In this document: positions 17,790 through 26,846 of the stretch, one piece after another
Position numbering within the stretch: position 1 is the first letter of the stretch
Layout of the letters: each line of letters begins with the position of its first letter
Source: Paracoccaceae bacterium
GTDB lineage: Bacteria; Pseudomonadota; Alphaproteobacteria; Rhodobacterales; Rhodobacteraceae
Length of the DNA: 33,309 bases
Assembly (NCBI GenBank): GCA_020447005.1
Contig: JAGRDO010000004.1
Location: forward strand, 7,377-40,685
Direction of reading: 5' to 3'
Notes under the pieces: generated by a model
What the model saw: the letters and a program-made list of their open reading frames with translations, nothing else
Told to the model about the DNA's origin: nothing
Databases searched by the model: none
Position numbers and translations under genes: made by a program

Positions 17790-18493
17790 CCGATCTTTTC
17801 GCCGTGACCGAGGCCACCTGGCCTGCCGCCGCGTTCCACATCGCCGGAGGCTTCCGCGTGCGCGAGGGTGCCGGCGGCGGACAGCGCGTCTCGGCCGCGA
17901 CCGCCGAAACCGGATGGTCCGAGGCAGATATCGATGCGGCAGAGGGCGCACAACGCGCGCTTGGCCAGTCGCCGCTGTTCATGATCCGGCCCGCAGACGG
18001 GCCGCTCGACACGGCGCTTGCCCGGCGCGGCTATGCGATCAAGGACCCCGTCAACCTTTTTGACGCCCCGGTGGGTGCCCTTCTGGGCGATGCGCCACGC
18101 CTTTCCGCCTTCGCGATCTGGCCCCCCCTCGCCATCATGCGCGACATCTGGGCCGAGGGCGGTATCGGCCCGGAACGGGTCGCGGTGATGGGCCGCGCCA
18201 AGGGCCCCAAAACCGCGATCCTCGGCCGCATCAACGACCGCGCCTCAGGGGTGGCGTTTGTCGCACTCCACGGCGAAACCGCGATGCTGCATGCGCTCCA
18301 CGTCGTGCCGGGTCAGCGTCGGCAAGGTTCCGCCGTCAACATGATGCGAATGGCCGCGAAATGGGCGCAAGATCATGGGGCAAAACGGTTTTCCGTTCTT
18401 GTGACCAAGGCGAACCAGGGGGCCAATGCGCTCTATTCTTCCCTCGGGATGCAAGTTGTGGGAGAATACCACTACCGCTCATATAAGCCCTAA
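17786..18493 (+). CDS. GNAT family N-acetyltransferase
   Basis: An acetyl-CoA-dependent acetyltransferase fold. The C-terminal half has the GNAT core: GVAFVALHGETAMLHALHVVPGQRRQGSA, with the acetyl-CoA-binding QRRQGSA loop (motif A), then MRMAAKWAQDHGAKRFSVLVTKANQGANALYSSLGMQVVGEYHYR (motif B). The first 130 residues show a degenerate repeat of the fold. It has 235 residues and no signal peptide. The substrate is unknown. It begins within the stop of the preceding gene (ATGA), so it is translationally coupled to it. Confidence 0.87.
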   Translation: MTDLFAVTEATWPAAAFHIAGGFRVREGAGGGQRVSAATAETGWSEADIDAAEGAQRALGQSPLFMIRPADGPLDTALARRGYAIKDPVNLFDAPVGALLGDAPRLSAFAIWPPLAIMRDIWAEGGIGPERVAVMGRAKGPKTAILGRINDRASGVAFVALHGETAMLHALHVVPGQRRQGSAVNMMRMAAKWAQDHGAKRFSVLVTKANQGANALYSSLGMQVVGEYHYRSYKP

Positions 18494-18509
18494 GAGGCAC
18501 GGGGAGCAG

Positions 18510-19085
18510 TTGAAGGATATAGGCCACAGCCCCACGGCCCTCGACCTGCCCATGGTCGAACCGCTTCCCGAAGCAACCCGGAAGTATTTCGACATCTGCG
18601 CCGAAAAGCTGGGGCTGGTTCCTAACGTTCTCAAGGCCCATGCCTTCGACATCGCCAAGCTGAACGCCTTCACCGCGATCTACAACGATCTGATGCTGGC
18701 CGAGAGCGGGCTGAGCAAACTTGAGCGCGAGATGATCGCGGTCTGCGTGTCATCGCTCAATCGCTGCTGGTACTGTCAGGTCGCCCACGGCGCGGCGGTG
18801 CGCGAACTGTCCGGCGACCCGGTTCTGGGCGAGGCGCTGGTCATGAACTGGCGGGTAGCCCCCCTGACAGCGAAACAGCGCGCCATGCTGGATTTCGCCG
18901 AAAAGCTTACCCTCGCCTCTTCGAAGGTCGAAGAGGCTGACCGTCAGGCGCTTCGCGATGCGGGCTTCACCGATCGCGACATTTGGGACATCGCGTCCGT
19001 GACCGGCTTTTTCAACATGACGAACCGTGTCGCATCGGCCACCGCGATGGAGCCGAACCCTGAATATCACGGGGCGCATCGATGA
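18510..19085 (+). CDS. AhpD-like peroxidase-related protein (carboxymuconolactone decarboxylase family)
   Basis: An all-helical protein of the AhpD/CMD superfamily. The redox motif CWYCQVAHGAAVRE (CxxC followed by His) is present, as in alkylhydroperoxidase AhpD and the uncharacterised peroxidase-related group, after the helix SKLEREMIAVCVSSLNRC. The later LTAKQRAMLDFAEKLT and FTDRDIWDIASVTGFFNMTNRVA match that group. A TTG at 18510 preceded by GGGGAG gives 191 residues; no upstream ATG is in a credible position, and the in-frame ATG at LPMVEPLPE would give a shorter form. It lies 16 bases after the GNAT gene and overlaps the OmpA-like gene by ATGA. Confidence 0.87.
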   Translation: MKDIGHSPTALDLPMVEPLPEATRKYFDICAEKLGLVPNVLKAHAFDIAKLNAFTAIYNDLMLAESGLSKLEREMIAVCVSSLNRCWYCQVAHGAAVRELSGDPVLGEALVMNWRVAPLTAKQRAMLDFAEKLTLASSKVEEADRQALRDAGFTDRDIWDIASVTGFFNMTNRVASATAMEPNPEYHGAHR

Positions 19086-20020
19086 AGTGGCCGGGCACCC
19101 TTGCGATGATCACGATGGCCGCGCCAGCGCTTGCGGCGCCGACCCTTTCGATGCCGCCCGAAGCCTCGCGCACCGTTGAAGACAGCCGCGCGATGGACAG
19201 CTATGCCATGCCCATCGGCCCATGGCTCAACGGGCGGATCGAAACGCTGGACGCGGAAGGCGAAGTGACCCGCAGCGCATGGCGCATCCGTCAGCCCGGG
19301 ATCGACACCCTTGCGCTTCTGTCCGATCTGCGCGGTCAGCTTCAGGCCGAGGGTTTCGAGGTATTGTTCGAATGCAAGACCGACCAATGCGGCGGCTTTG
19401 ATTTCCGTTTCGGCATCCCCGTTCTGCCCGAGCCCGAGATGCATGTCGATCTGGGCGACTTCCGTTTTCTTGCCGCGCGGCGCGCCGATGATCCGGAACC
19501 CGATTATGTCAGTCTGCTTGTCAGCCGCTCATCCGACAGCGGCTATGTTCAGATGTGGCGCGTCGGACCGGCTCTGGACGGTCAAGCCGCCTTGGCCGCA
19601 ACCGCGCCCGATCCGGCGAAAGGCGCCGTTCCGGCGACATCTTCCGCCCTTGCCGATACGCTGGTGCAGAAAGGCAAGATCGTCTTGTCCGACCTCAGCT
19701 TCGCATCGGGGTCAACGACGCTCGAGAATGGCCAGTACAGCTCGCTCGCGATGCTGGCGGATTTCCTCAAGGCCAACCCCGACAAGACCGTCGCTCTGGT
19801 CGGCCACACGGATTCCGAAGGCAGCCTGGACGCCAATATCGCCCTGTCGCGGAAGCGCGCCCAATCGGTTCTTGGCCGGCTTGTTACCGTCTATGGCGTC
19901 GATGCCAGACAGATCTCTTCGGACGGTGTCGGCTATCTCAGCCCGCTCGCCTCGAACCTGACGGAAGACGGCCGCACGAAAAACCGAAGGGTCGAGGCGT
20001 TGATCACCTCGACCCAGTAG
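19082..20020 (+). CDS. OmpA-family protein with DUF4892-like N-terminal part
   Basis: A secreted or outer-membrane-associated protein that should bind peptidoglycan. The signal peptide MKWPGTLAMITMAAPALA is followed by an N-terminal domain (about 40-170) with LRGQLQAEGFEVLFECKTDQCGG, which resembles DUF4892; this is recalled, not searched. The OmpA C-terminal domain spans about 205-312: LSFASGSTTL, VGHTDSEGSLDANIALSRKRAQSV and NRRVEALI, including the Asp and Arg that bind diaminopimelate. It has 312 residues. There is no transmembrane barrel, so it is a soluble or lipid-free OmpA-domain protein. It is coupled to the preceding gene by ATGA and converges with the LysR gene. Confidence 0.87.
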   Translation: MKWPGTLAMITMAAPALAAPTLSMPPEASRTVEDSRAMDSYAMPIGPWLNGRIETLDAEGEVTRSAWRIRQPGIDTLALLSDLRGQLQAEGFEVLFECKTDQCGGFDFRFGIPVLPEPEMHVDLGDFRFLAARRADDPEPDYVSLLVSRSSDSGYVQMWRVGPALDGQAALAATAPDPAKGAVPATSSALADTLVQKGKIVLSDLSFASGSTTLENGQYSSLAMLADFLKANPDKTVALVGHTDSEGSLDANIALSRKRAQSVLGRLVTVYGVDARQISSDGVGYLSPLASNLTEDGRTKNRRVEALITSTQ

Positions 20021-20056
20021 TCACACTCCATCACCCCAAAGGTATCGGGACCGGCC

Positions 20057-20962
20057 TTACCAGTGGTCGGGACCCTTTTCGACGAATGCCTGGGCGAGGA
20101 AATCGATGAAGGCACGCACCTTGGGCTGCGTGAAGCGGCCCGGCGGATAAACCGCATAGATGCCAAGCGTCTCGACCGGCAGTTCGGGGATCGCGTCCTC
20201 GACAAGCCCGCTTTTCATCGCATCGGCGTAAAGGAACGAAGGCAGGTAGGCGATGCCAAGCCCGGAAACGGCAGCGTTCAGAAGGGATTGGCCATCGTTC
20301 ACCGTCAGCCAGCCGGCGGTGCGGACCTGACGCTTTTCACCCGACGGGGCGGTGATCTTCCAGACGTTTCCGGCAGCTTGGTTGGAATAATGCAAAAGCT
20401 TGTGTTCGTTCAGATCGTCGATCTTCTGCGGGCGGCCGTATTTCTTGAAATAGGACGGCGAGCCGACCATCCGTTTGGCGGTTTCGGTCAGCTTGCGGGC
20501 ACGCAGGGTCGAATCTTCCAGCTCACCGACGCGGATCGCCATGTCGAAGCCTTCCGAGATCAGTTCGACATAACGGTTGTTCAGGACCATGTTGACCGTG
20601 ATGTCCGGGAATTCGAGCAGGAAATCCCCAAGGATCGGCGACAAGAGGTTCACGCCGAAATCGGTTGCAACCGAGATGCGCAGAAGGCCGGAGGGCGCGG
20701 ACTGCATCGATGTGACAAGCGCGTCGGCTTCGCCGGCATCGTTCAGCACACGGCGGGCGCGGTCATAATAGGCAAGGCCGATTTCGGTGGGCGAAACCCG
20801 GCGGGTCGTCCGGTTCAGAAGACGCGCGCCCAGGCGTGCTTCCAGAGATGAAACATGTTTTGATACGGCAGACTTAGATATTCCCATCTTCTTCGCGGCG
20901 TCGGTAAATCCCCCCTGATCTACCACCGTGGCGAAGGCTTCCATTTCCGTCAATCGGTCCAT
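20057..20962 (-). CDS. LysR-family transcriptional regulator
   Basis: A DNA-binding regulator of 301 residues. The winged helix-turn-helix covers residues 1-60 (MDRLTEMEAFATVVDQGGFTDAAKKMGISKSAVSKHVSSLE), with the family ARLGARLLNRTTRRVSPTE linker helix. The effector-binding domain (about 90-295) includes GLLRISVATDFGVNLLSPILGDFL and GLGIAYLPSFL. The opening resembles the CrgA/DsdC-like subgroup common in proteobacteria. It lies 150 bases downstream of fadH on the same strand, and its own promoter is expected there. Its target and ligand are unknown; fadH or the neighbouring ompA-like operon would be natural guesses. Confidence 0.93.
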   Translation of the reverse strand: MDRLTEMEAFATVVDQGGFTDAAKKMGISKSAVSKHVSSLEARLGARLLNRTTRRVSPTEIGLAYYDRARRVLNDAGEADALVTSMQSAPSGLLRISVATDFGVNLLSPILGDFLLEFPDITVNMVLNNRYVELISEGFDMAIRVGELEDSTLRARKLTETAKRMVGSPSYFKKYGRPQKIDDLNEHKLLHYSNQAAGNVWKITAPSGEKRQVRTAGWLTVNDGQSLLNAAVSGLGIAYLPSFLYADAMKSGLVEDAIPELPVETLGIYAVYPPGRFTQPKVRAFIDFLAQAFVEKGPDHW

Positions 20963-21114
20963 TGTGCACCCGTCTTATACATTGCCCGCCGTTGACTGGT
21001 ATCACGGCGAAATCGGGCAATATTGCGGAGAGTGGCGGACAAGACTTGGGTATTGTCTGGAACCAAAGTGGCAAAAACTGGCCAGCCTGTTCCCAATCCC
21101 TTAACAACCTACGC

Positions 21115-23133
21115 CTAAATTGTGGCGGCAAGCCGGGTTCCCTGATCGATGGCGCGCTTGGCGTCAAGCTCGGCGGCCAGATCGGCGCCACCGATGACAT
21201 GCACCGTCGCACCGGTGGCAATCAGCGTATCGGCAAGCGAACGCTCGCTGACCTGCCCGGTGCAGAGGACAATCGTATCGGCACCAATCAATCGCGGGTC
21301 GGCACGTTCGGACCCTGACGAGACATGCAGCCCCTCGCCGTCGATCCGTTCATAATTCACGCCACCGACCATCACGACACCCTTGGCCTGCAGCGTCGCC
21401 CGGTGAATCCATCCGGTGGTCTTCCCCAGTTTCCGGCCGGGCTTTTCCGGTTTGCGCTGCAACAAGGTCACCATCCGCGCCGGGGCTTCGGGCCGGGGCG
21501 ATGCCAGACCGCCCCTTGCAACCGCAGGATCGGTAACACCCCATTCCGCAAGCCATTCATCCAGATGCAATGTCGGGCTTTCGCCCTTCTGGGTCAGAAA
21601 CTCGGCCACGTCGAAGCCGATGCCGCCCGCACCGACCACCGCAACGCGATCGCCAACCGCGGCGCCACGCAGCACATCGATATAGGTCAGCACGTTCGCA
21701 CCGTCCTGACCCTCGATCCCCGGATCGCGCGGGCGCACGCCGGTGGCGATGACGACTTCGTCAAAGCCGGCCAGCAGTTCCGGCGTCGCTTCGACATTCA
21801 GGCGCAGCGACACGCGGCTTTTTGCGATCATGGTCGCAAACCAGTTCACGAGGCCATGGAATTCCTCCTTGCCCGGCACCTGCTTGGCAAGGTTCAGCTG
21901 CCCGCCGATCTGGTCGGCACGGTCAAAGAGCGTGACGTCATGGCCGCGTTCATCCAGCGCCAGCGCCGCAGCAAGCCCGGCGGGGCCTGCACCGACCACC
22001 GCGACCTTCTTCGGCGCAGTCGCGGGCACCAGCGACAGCTCGGTTTCAAAGCCGGCGCGCGGATTGACCAGACACGACGAAATCTTGCCCTGGAAGGTGT
22101 GATCAAGGCAGGCCTGATTGCACGCGATGCAAGGCGCGATTTCGGCCGCGCGCCCTTCGGCCGCCTTGCGGACGAAATCGGGATCGGCAAGAAACGGGCG
22201 CGCCATGGAAACCATGTCGGCGCAGCCCTCGGCCAGCACGGCCTCGGCGACCTCGGGCGTGTTGATCCGGTTCGAGGTGATGATGGGGATGGATACCTCG
22301 CCCATCAGTTTCTTCGTCACCCAGGCGAAGGCACGCCGGGGAACCGATGTCGCAATCGTCGGAATGCGCGCCTCGTGCCAGCCGATCCCGGTATTGAGGA
22401 TCGACGCCCCCGCGCCTTCGATCGCCCTGGCAAGGGTCACGACCTCGTCCCAGCTCTGCCCCTCGGGCACCAGATCGATCAGCGAGATGCGGTAGATCAC
22501 GATGAAATCCCTGCCGACCTTTTCGCGGACGCGGCGCACAACCTCGATCGGCAGGCGCATGCGGTTTTCCGCTGTTCCGCCCCAGCGGTCGGTGCGCTTG
22601 TTGGTATGGGCGACGAGGAACTCGTTGAGGAAATACCCCTCTGATCCCATGACCTCGACACCGTCATAGCCTGCCTCGCGGGCGCGCGCGGCAGAAGTGG
22701 CGATGTCCTCGATCTGCTTTTCGATCCCGGCTTCGTCCAGCGCCTTCGGCGGGAAGGGCGAAATGGGGGATTTGATCGCTGAAGGGGCGACACATTCGGG
22801 GCTATAGGCATAGCGGCCCGCATGCAGGATCTGCATGGCGATCCGCCCACCCGCATCGTGAACCCTGCCGGTGACGCCCCGGTGATTGGCGATGTCTTCG
22901 GGCGTGAACAGTCCCGACGCGCCCGGGAACACGCCGCCTTCGCTGTTCGGCGCCATCCCGCCTGTCACCATCAACCCGACACCACCACGGGCGCGCGTCG
23001 CATAGAACTCTGCGACGCGGTTCCAATCCTTCGTTTCCTCCAGATTGGTGTGCATCGATCCCATAAGAACCCGGTTGGGCAGGATCACATGCCCAAGATC
23101 CAGCGGTGTGAAGAGATGTGGAAATTGCGGCAT
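21115..23133 (-). CDS. fadH: 2,4-dienoyl-CoA reductase (NADPH), FadH type
   Basis: Reduces 2,4-dienoyl-CoA during beta-oxidation of unsaturated fatty acids. It has 672 residues, matching FadH. The N-terminal FMN domain of the old yellow enzyme fold has catalytic Tyr167 (VMGSEGYFLNEF) and His253 (GWHEAR). The [4Fe-4S] ligands are Cys335, Cys338, Cys342 and Cys354 (PCIACNQACLDHT, SSCLVNP). The FAD domain follows with VAVVGAGPAGLAAALAL (about 377) and the NADPH motif VAVVGAGGIGFDVAEF. All functional residues are intact. An inverted repeat lies just upstream (23178-23195). Confidence 0.96.
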   Translation of the reverse strand: MPQFPHLFTPLDLGHVILPNRVLMGSMHTNLEETKDWNRVAEFYATRARGGVGLMVTGGMAPNSEGGVFPGASGLFTPEDIANHRGVTGRVHDAGGRIAMQILHAGRYAYSPECVAPSAIKSPISPFPPKALDEAGIEKQIEDIATSAARAREAGYDGVEVMGSEGYFLNEFLVAHTNKRTDRWGGTAENRMRLPIEVVRRVREKVGRDFIVIYRISLIDLVPEGQSWDEVVTLARAIEGAGASILNTGIGWHEARIPTIATSVPRRAFAWVTKKLMGEVSIPIITSNRINTPEVAEAVLAEGCADMVSMARPFLADPDFVRKAAEGRAAEIAPCIACNQACLDHTFQGKISSCLVNPRAGFETELSLVPATAPKKVAVVGAGPAGLAAALALDERGHDVTLFDRADQIGGQLNLAKQVPGKEEFHGLVNWFATMIAKSRVSLRLNVEATPELLAGFDEVVIATGVRPRDPGIEGQDGANVLTYIDVLRGAAVGDRVAVVGAGGIGFDVAEFLTQKGESPTLHLDEWLAEWGVTDPAVARGGLASPRPEAPARMVTLLQRKPEKPGRKLGKTTGWIHRATLQAKGVVMVGGVNYERIDGEGLHVSSGSERADPRLIGADTIVLCTGQVSERSLADTLIATGATVHVIGGADLAAELDAKRAIDQGTRLAATI

Positions 23134-23177
23134 GTGCGGCCCCCCGATTTCGCTCCAGCATGCCGCAGAACGGCAGA

Positions 23178-23195
23178 AGCGTCACGTCCGACGCT
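23178..23195. promoter_or_regulatory. Inverted repeat upstream of fadH, possible operator
   Basis: AGCGTC (23178-23183) and GACGCT (23190-23195) are perfect inverted arms with a 6-base spacer, 45-62 bases before the fadH ATG on the minus strand. The position is suitable for a repressor of a fatty-acid-degradation gene. The protein is unknown. Confidence 0.35.
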
Positions 23196-23226
23196 GCGTC
23201 AATCGGGCCGGGCGGCCCCCCTTGGT

Positions 23227-23601
23227 TCAACGCCCGCCGGTTTCCAGGCAATGCCGGCGAAAGGCCTTCTTCAGCATGTCGAGTTCGGCACGCAGAAGAT
23301 CGATCTCGGCGCGCAGATCGTCTTCCAAAGGCACGCCGGTGACGATCGTGAAGCGGTCCAGCGTCTCGCCGCTTTGACGGTCGCGCAAGAGGAATGTCTG
23401 CACCCCGTCGCCCAGCAGCGATGCCGGTATCGGCAGACGAAGCCGCCATTGCCCGGCTTCGCCCGCAGGTTCGATTGCCAGCCCGCCCAGCGGTTCGTCC
23501 TGATATGTGACCTCAAGCTCGGGCGCGACATCGCCGCCGGCGATGACCGCCTCCCACACACCGGCCCTGATCCGTGCCGCCATGACCGCGATCTCGTTCA
23601 T
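23227..23601 (-). CDS. Uncharacterised protein with C-terminal coiled coil
   Basis: A 124-residue protein I do not recognise. The first 90 residues look like a compact beta-sandwich: GQWRLRLPIPASLLGDGVQTFLLRDRQSGETLDRFTIVTG. The last 30 form a likely amphipathic helix or short coiled coil (LRAEIDLLRAELDMLKKAFRRHC). There are no signal peptide or membrane segments. The pattern SLLGDGVQTFLL-SGE occurs in several Rhodobacterales conserved hypotheticals as I recall, but this was not searched. It is 9 bases downstream of the next gene on the same strand, and probably in the same transcript. Function unknown. Confidence 0.75.
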   Translation of the reverse strand: MNEIAVMAARIRAGVWEAVIAGGDVAPELEVTYQDEPLGGLAIEPAGEAGQWRLRLPIPASLLGDGVQTFLLRDRQSGETLDRFTIVTGVPLEDDLRAEIDLLRAELDMLKKAFRRHCLETGGR

Positions 23602-23610
23602 CCTGCCCCC

Positions 23611-24384
23611 CTAGATTTCCGACCGTGGACGGCGGGTGAATGTCACGTCACGCAATGTGATCTGGTTCATCTCGGGCCGTTCGAAGATAAGATCGACCCA
23701 GGCGCGCTCGATACGTTTTTCATTCATCTTGGTATAGGCCAGATCGAATTCCGCGGCGACATCACTTGATCCAAGCGGCAGTTCCCGCACCAGCTGTTCG
23801 GTGTTCGGACCATGCTTGATGTTCAGCCGGGCAAACATCTCCAGCGGTTTTTCCGTTTCAACCGTCGTTTCCATTCGAATGATATGCCGAAGCGTCAGTC
23901 CCCGGATGACATCTTCGGGCAGGTCCAGCACAAGCGAAAGAAACCCGCCTTCGAAACCGAAAACATCCATGCGAAACCCGAAAGGCGCCAGATCGGCCTC
24001 TCGGGTATTCCTGATCTGTCGGATCGTCAGTTCGCTGCGGTCGCAATCGTGGAATACGGTCGCGCCCGTTCCGAACATCGTGCGATTGGCAACCGCCGCG
24101 ATCCCGATCGGCGCGATCGGGCCGCGCCAGATTTCCGGGCGCCAGGCCCAGTCGGTCATGAGCGGTTTCGAGATCGCGTTGGAGCCGAGCATGGGCAGGG
24201 TCAGCCTGCTATCCGCAACATGCAAAAGCCGGTCAATCTCGCGGCGCAACTGCCGGGCCGGTGTGCGCAACGATCTGAGCATGATGAGATCGGCACTTTG
24301 CGCGCTTTCGGCCAGCCGACGCCACCGCGGCAGCGCCCGCCGAAACAGCAGCCTGTCGATCAGCCGATCAAATGCGAGGGCCAT
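23611..24384 (-). CDS. DUF6478-like protein (Rhodobacterales-specific)
   Basis: A 257-residue protein from the ATG at 24384 (MALAFDRLIDRLL). The N-terminal part is a basic helical region (RRALPRWRRLAESAQSADL, RQLRREIDRLLHVADSRL). The C-terminal part looks like a beta-rich domain: WAWRPEIWRGPI, GFRMDVFGFEGGFLSLVLDLPEDV and WVDLIFERPEMNQITLRDVTFTRRPRSEI. It matches my memory of the DUF6478 family found in Rhodobacterales; its function is not established. The RPEMNQITLRDVTFTRRPR-type ending could be a lectin-like beta-sandwich edge, which is inference. The open frame extends to 24549, but that part is out of family. GGAG lies 11 bases before the chosen ATG. Confidence 0.72.
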   Translation of the reverse strand: MALAFDRLIDRLLFRRALPRWRRLAESAQSADLIMLRSLRTPARQLRREIDRLLHVADSRLTLPMLGSNAISKPLMTDWAWRPEIWRGPIAPIGIAAVANRTMFGTGATVFHDCDRSELTIRQIRNTREADLAPFGFRMDVFGFEGGFLSLVLDLPEDVIRGLTLRHIIRMETTVETEKPLEMFARLNIKHGPNTEQLVRELPLGSSDVAAEFDLAYTKMNEKRIERAWVDLIFERPEMNQITLRDVTFTRRPRSEI

Positions 24385-24430
24385 GCCGCGCCAACTCCGG
24401 GGATTGATCCGAAAATAGAAACACCAAAAC

Positions 24431-24459
24431 CTTATCGTTTCGTTTGCAGCATCGCGCAA
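24431..24459 (-). promoter_or_regulatory. Possible sigma-70-type promoter for the DUF6478-like gene
   Basis: On the minus strand TTGCGC (24454-24459) and GATAAG (24431-24436) are separated by 17 bases in a 103-base gap before the 24384 ATG. The match to TTGACA/TATAAT is weak, but spacing and place fit. Confidence 0.25.
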
Positions 24460-24487
24460 GTGCAAGGGGCAGGTATCGCGCGACGCT

Positions 24488-25132
24488 CTACAAGGATTCG
24501 GCGCCGGTGCCGGAATTGGCGGCCCGCATCGCGCGGATAAAACTGTCAAGCGTCCGCCTCAGTGTCGCGTCATCCGCCGGACGGCTTGAATGGCTCATGA
24601 CGGATAGGGTCACGAGCATGCCGCGCATACCGAAGATGGCGCGCCAATAGCCTGGATCCAGCCCTTCGCGGGCGCCCGCGACGTCAGAGATCTTTGCGTA
24701 CAGCACACCGTTTCCGGAAAAGGCGCGCGTGACGGTTACCGTCTCGGGCCGGCCGGATCGGCTTAGCGCCGCCCGACCCGCCGTCGACTGGAAAAACCGC
24801 GACATCGCCGCAAACCGGTCGCTCGTCGGCGTTTCGCTGTTGTCCAGCGCGATCGAGGCGGTCAGAAGCGCCGGTGACGCCGGCTGGCCGGCGCCCGGCA
24901 CGCCCGAAAGCGCCGCGCAGGTCCCGAACAGGACGAAGGCCCCACCCGGATTGTCCCGGCTTGCCCTTTCGTCGATGCAATATCCGGCCGGCCCCGCGGC
25001 GACCGCCGCCCCACCAAGATAGCTTTTGCTCCGAACCGCCTTGCCCGGCGCGGAACTGGCGGATGGCACGCAGGCCGAAACCAGCAGGGCCAGAGCAAGG
25101 GCAAAGGCGCCCTTACTGATCCATGTAGACAT
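24488..25132 (-). CDS. Small lipoprotein, function unknown
   Basis: A 214-residue protein with a classical lipoprotein start: [21 protein letters not shown], with the lipobox LVSAC and the mature Cys at residue 21. The mature protein has [26 protein letters not shown], with two cysteines that may form a disulphide, and [12 protein letters not shown]-like blocks ([20 protein letters not shown]) later. I do not recognise a named family. Residue +2 after the Cys is Pro rather than Asp, so outer-membrane sorting is plausible. The ATG lies inside the end of ilvD (20-base overlap), suggesting coupled translation. Confidence 0.8.
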   Translation of the reverse strand: MSTWISKGAFALALALLVSACVPSASSAPGKAVRSKSYLGGAAVAAGPAGYCIDERASRDNPGGAFVLFGTCAALSGVPGAGQPASPALLTASIALDNSETPTSDRFAAMSRFFQSTAGRAALSRSGRPETVTVTRAFSGNGVLYAKISDVAGAREGLDPGYWRAIFGMRGMLVTLSVMSHSSRPADDATLRRTLDSFIRAMRAANSGTGAESL

Positions 25133-26846
25133 GGCGTTCGGATTTCGCGCCCGGATGGGTAACCGCCCCCTGACGGGCCCCACCGACAAGCTGCGAATAT
25201 TTCCAAAGCGCGCCCGAAGCATACTGGGTTTCGCGCGGACCGTTCCACGCCGCCTTGCGCGCGGCCAGCTCGGCATCGCTCAGCGCCACCGACAGTTCCC
25301 CGGTGATCGCGTTCAGCGTGATCATGTCGCCGTCCTTCAGCAACGCAATCGGCCCGCCATGCGCGGCTTCGGGCCCGACATGGCCCACGCAGAAGCCACG
25401 CGTCGCGCCGGAAAAGCGGCCATCGGTGATCAGCGCCACCTTCTTGCCCATGCCCTGACCGGACAGGGCGGCGGTCGTCGCCAGCATTTCGCGCATCCCC
25501 GGCCCGCCCGCCGGGCCTTCGTTGCGGATGACGATGACTTCGCCTTCCTTGTAGGCGCGCGCCTTCACCGCCTCAAAGGCGTCTTCCTCACATTCAAAGA
25601 CGCGGGCCGGGCCGGTAAAGACCTGTTCCTCGGCGCTCATCCCCGCAACCTTCACGATGGCACCGTCCGGCGCCAGATTGCCCTTCAGGCCAACGACACC
25701 GCCCGTCTTGGTGATCGGGCTGGCAGACGGATAGATCACGCGGCCATCGGCCTCGCGCGTGATCAGGTCCAGTTCCTCGCCCAGGGTCTTGCCGGACGCG
25801 GTCAGGCAATCCTCATGGATCAGACCCATCTTGCGCAGTTCCTTCATGACGACAGGCACCCCGCCCGCCTCGTAAAGATCCTTGGCCACGTATTTCCCGC
25901 CCGGCTTCAGATCGACGAAATAGGGCGTGTCGTGGAAGATATCGGTCACGTCAAAGAGGTCGAACTCGATCCCCGCCTCATGCGCGATGGCCGGCAGATG
26001 CAGCCCGGCATTGGTGGACCCGCCGGTGCAGGCCACCACGCGGGCGGCGTTTTCAAGCGCCTTGCGGGTGACGACATCGCGCGCGCGGATGTTCTTTTCG
26101 ATCAGTGTCATCACCGCCTCGCCCGAGGCCATGCCGTATTCGTCGCGGCTTTCATAAGGTGCCGGTGCGCCCGAGGAGTTGAGCAGCGCAAGCCCGATCG
26201 CCTCGGATACGCAAGCCATCGTATTGGCGGTGAACTGGCCGCCGCAGGCCCCTGCCGAAGGGCAGGCGACGCGTTCCAGCACCGCAAGCTCGGCATCCGA
26301 ATAGTTGCCCGCCTGATGCTTTCCCACCGCCTCGAACACGTCCTGCACGGTCACGTCCTGGCCGTTCAGCCGCCCCGGCAGGATCGAGCCGCCATAGATG
26401 AAGACCGACGGCACGTTGAGCCGCACCATGGCCATCATCATCCCCGGCAGGCTCTTGTCGCAGCCGGCAAGCCCGACGAGCGCATCGTAGCAATGCCCGC
26501 GCATGGTCAGTTCCACGGAATCGGCGATCGCCTCGCGCGAGGCGAGCGACGAGCGCATGCCTTCATGCCCCATCGCAATGCCGTCGGTGACGGTGATCGT
26601 GGTGAATTCGCGCGGTGTGCCGCCGCCGACCTTCACACCCTGCTTCACAGACTGCGCCTGACGGTTCAGCGCGATGTTGCAAGGCGCCGCTTCGTTCCAG
26701 CAGGTGGCCACGCCGACCCAGGGCTGGTGGATCTCCTGCTCGGAAATACCCATCGCGTAAAAATACGACCGGTGCGGCGCGCGCGCCGGTCCTTCTGTCA
26801 CATGGCGGCTTGGCAGGGCTGACTTGTCGAAGCGGCGGTTCTTCAT
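25113..26846 (-). CDS. ilvD: Dihydroxy-acid dehydratase
   Basis: Dehydrates 2,3-dihydroxy-isovalerate and -methylvalerate in valine, leucine and isoleucine synthesis. It has 577 residues, the length of the [2Fe-2S]-type enzymes. Candidate cluster cysteines are Cys49 ([12 protein letters not shown]), Cys129 ([11 protein letters not shown]) and Cys201 ([15 protein letters not shown]). Other blocks are [35 protein letters not shown] and [22 protein letters not shown] near the C-terminus. The ATG at 26846 has GGAGGAAA before it (SD). It is divergent from the CPBP protease across 128 bases and probably co-transcribed with the downstream lipoprotein. Confidence 0.97.
   Translation of the reverse strand: MKNRRFDKSALPSRHVTEGPARAPHRSYFYAMGISEQEIHQPWVGVATCWNEAAPCNIALNRQAQSVKQGVKVGGGTPREFTTITVTDGIAMGHEGMRSSLASREAIADSVELTMRGHCYDALVGLAGCDKSLPGMMMAMVRLNVPSVFIYGGSILPGRLNGQDVTVQDVFEAVGKHQAGNYSDAELAVLERVACPSAGACGGQFTANTMACVSEAIGLALLNSSGAPAPYESRDEYGMASGEAVMTLIEKNIRARDVVTRKALENAARVVACTGGSTNAGLHLPAIAHEAGIEFDLFDVTDIFHDTPYFVDLKPGGKYVAKDLYEAGGVPVVMKELRKMGLIHEDCLTASGKTLGEELDLITREADGRVIYPSASPITKTGGVVGLKGNLAPDGAIVKVAGMSAEEQVFTGPARVFECEEDAFEAVKARAYKEGEVIVIRNEGPAGGPGMREMLATTAALSGQGMGKKVALITDGRFSGATRGFCVGHVGPEAAHGGPIALLKDGDMITLNAITGELSVALSDAELAARKAAWNGPRETQYASGALWKYSQLVGGARQGAVTHPGAKSERHVYMDQ

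Noticed and set aside
21325-22644. Plus-strand open frame of 439 codons opposite fadH
   Set aside because: Shadow of fadH; no start signal and atypical composition.
25026-26822. Very long plus-strand open frame opposite ilvD (598 codons)
   Set aside because: It is the antisense shadow of ilvD in GC-rich DNA; the translation is rich in Arg, His and Gly with no recognisable domain, while ilvD has all its motifs.
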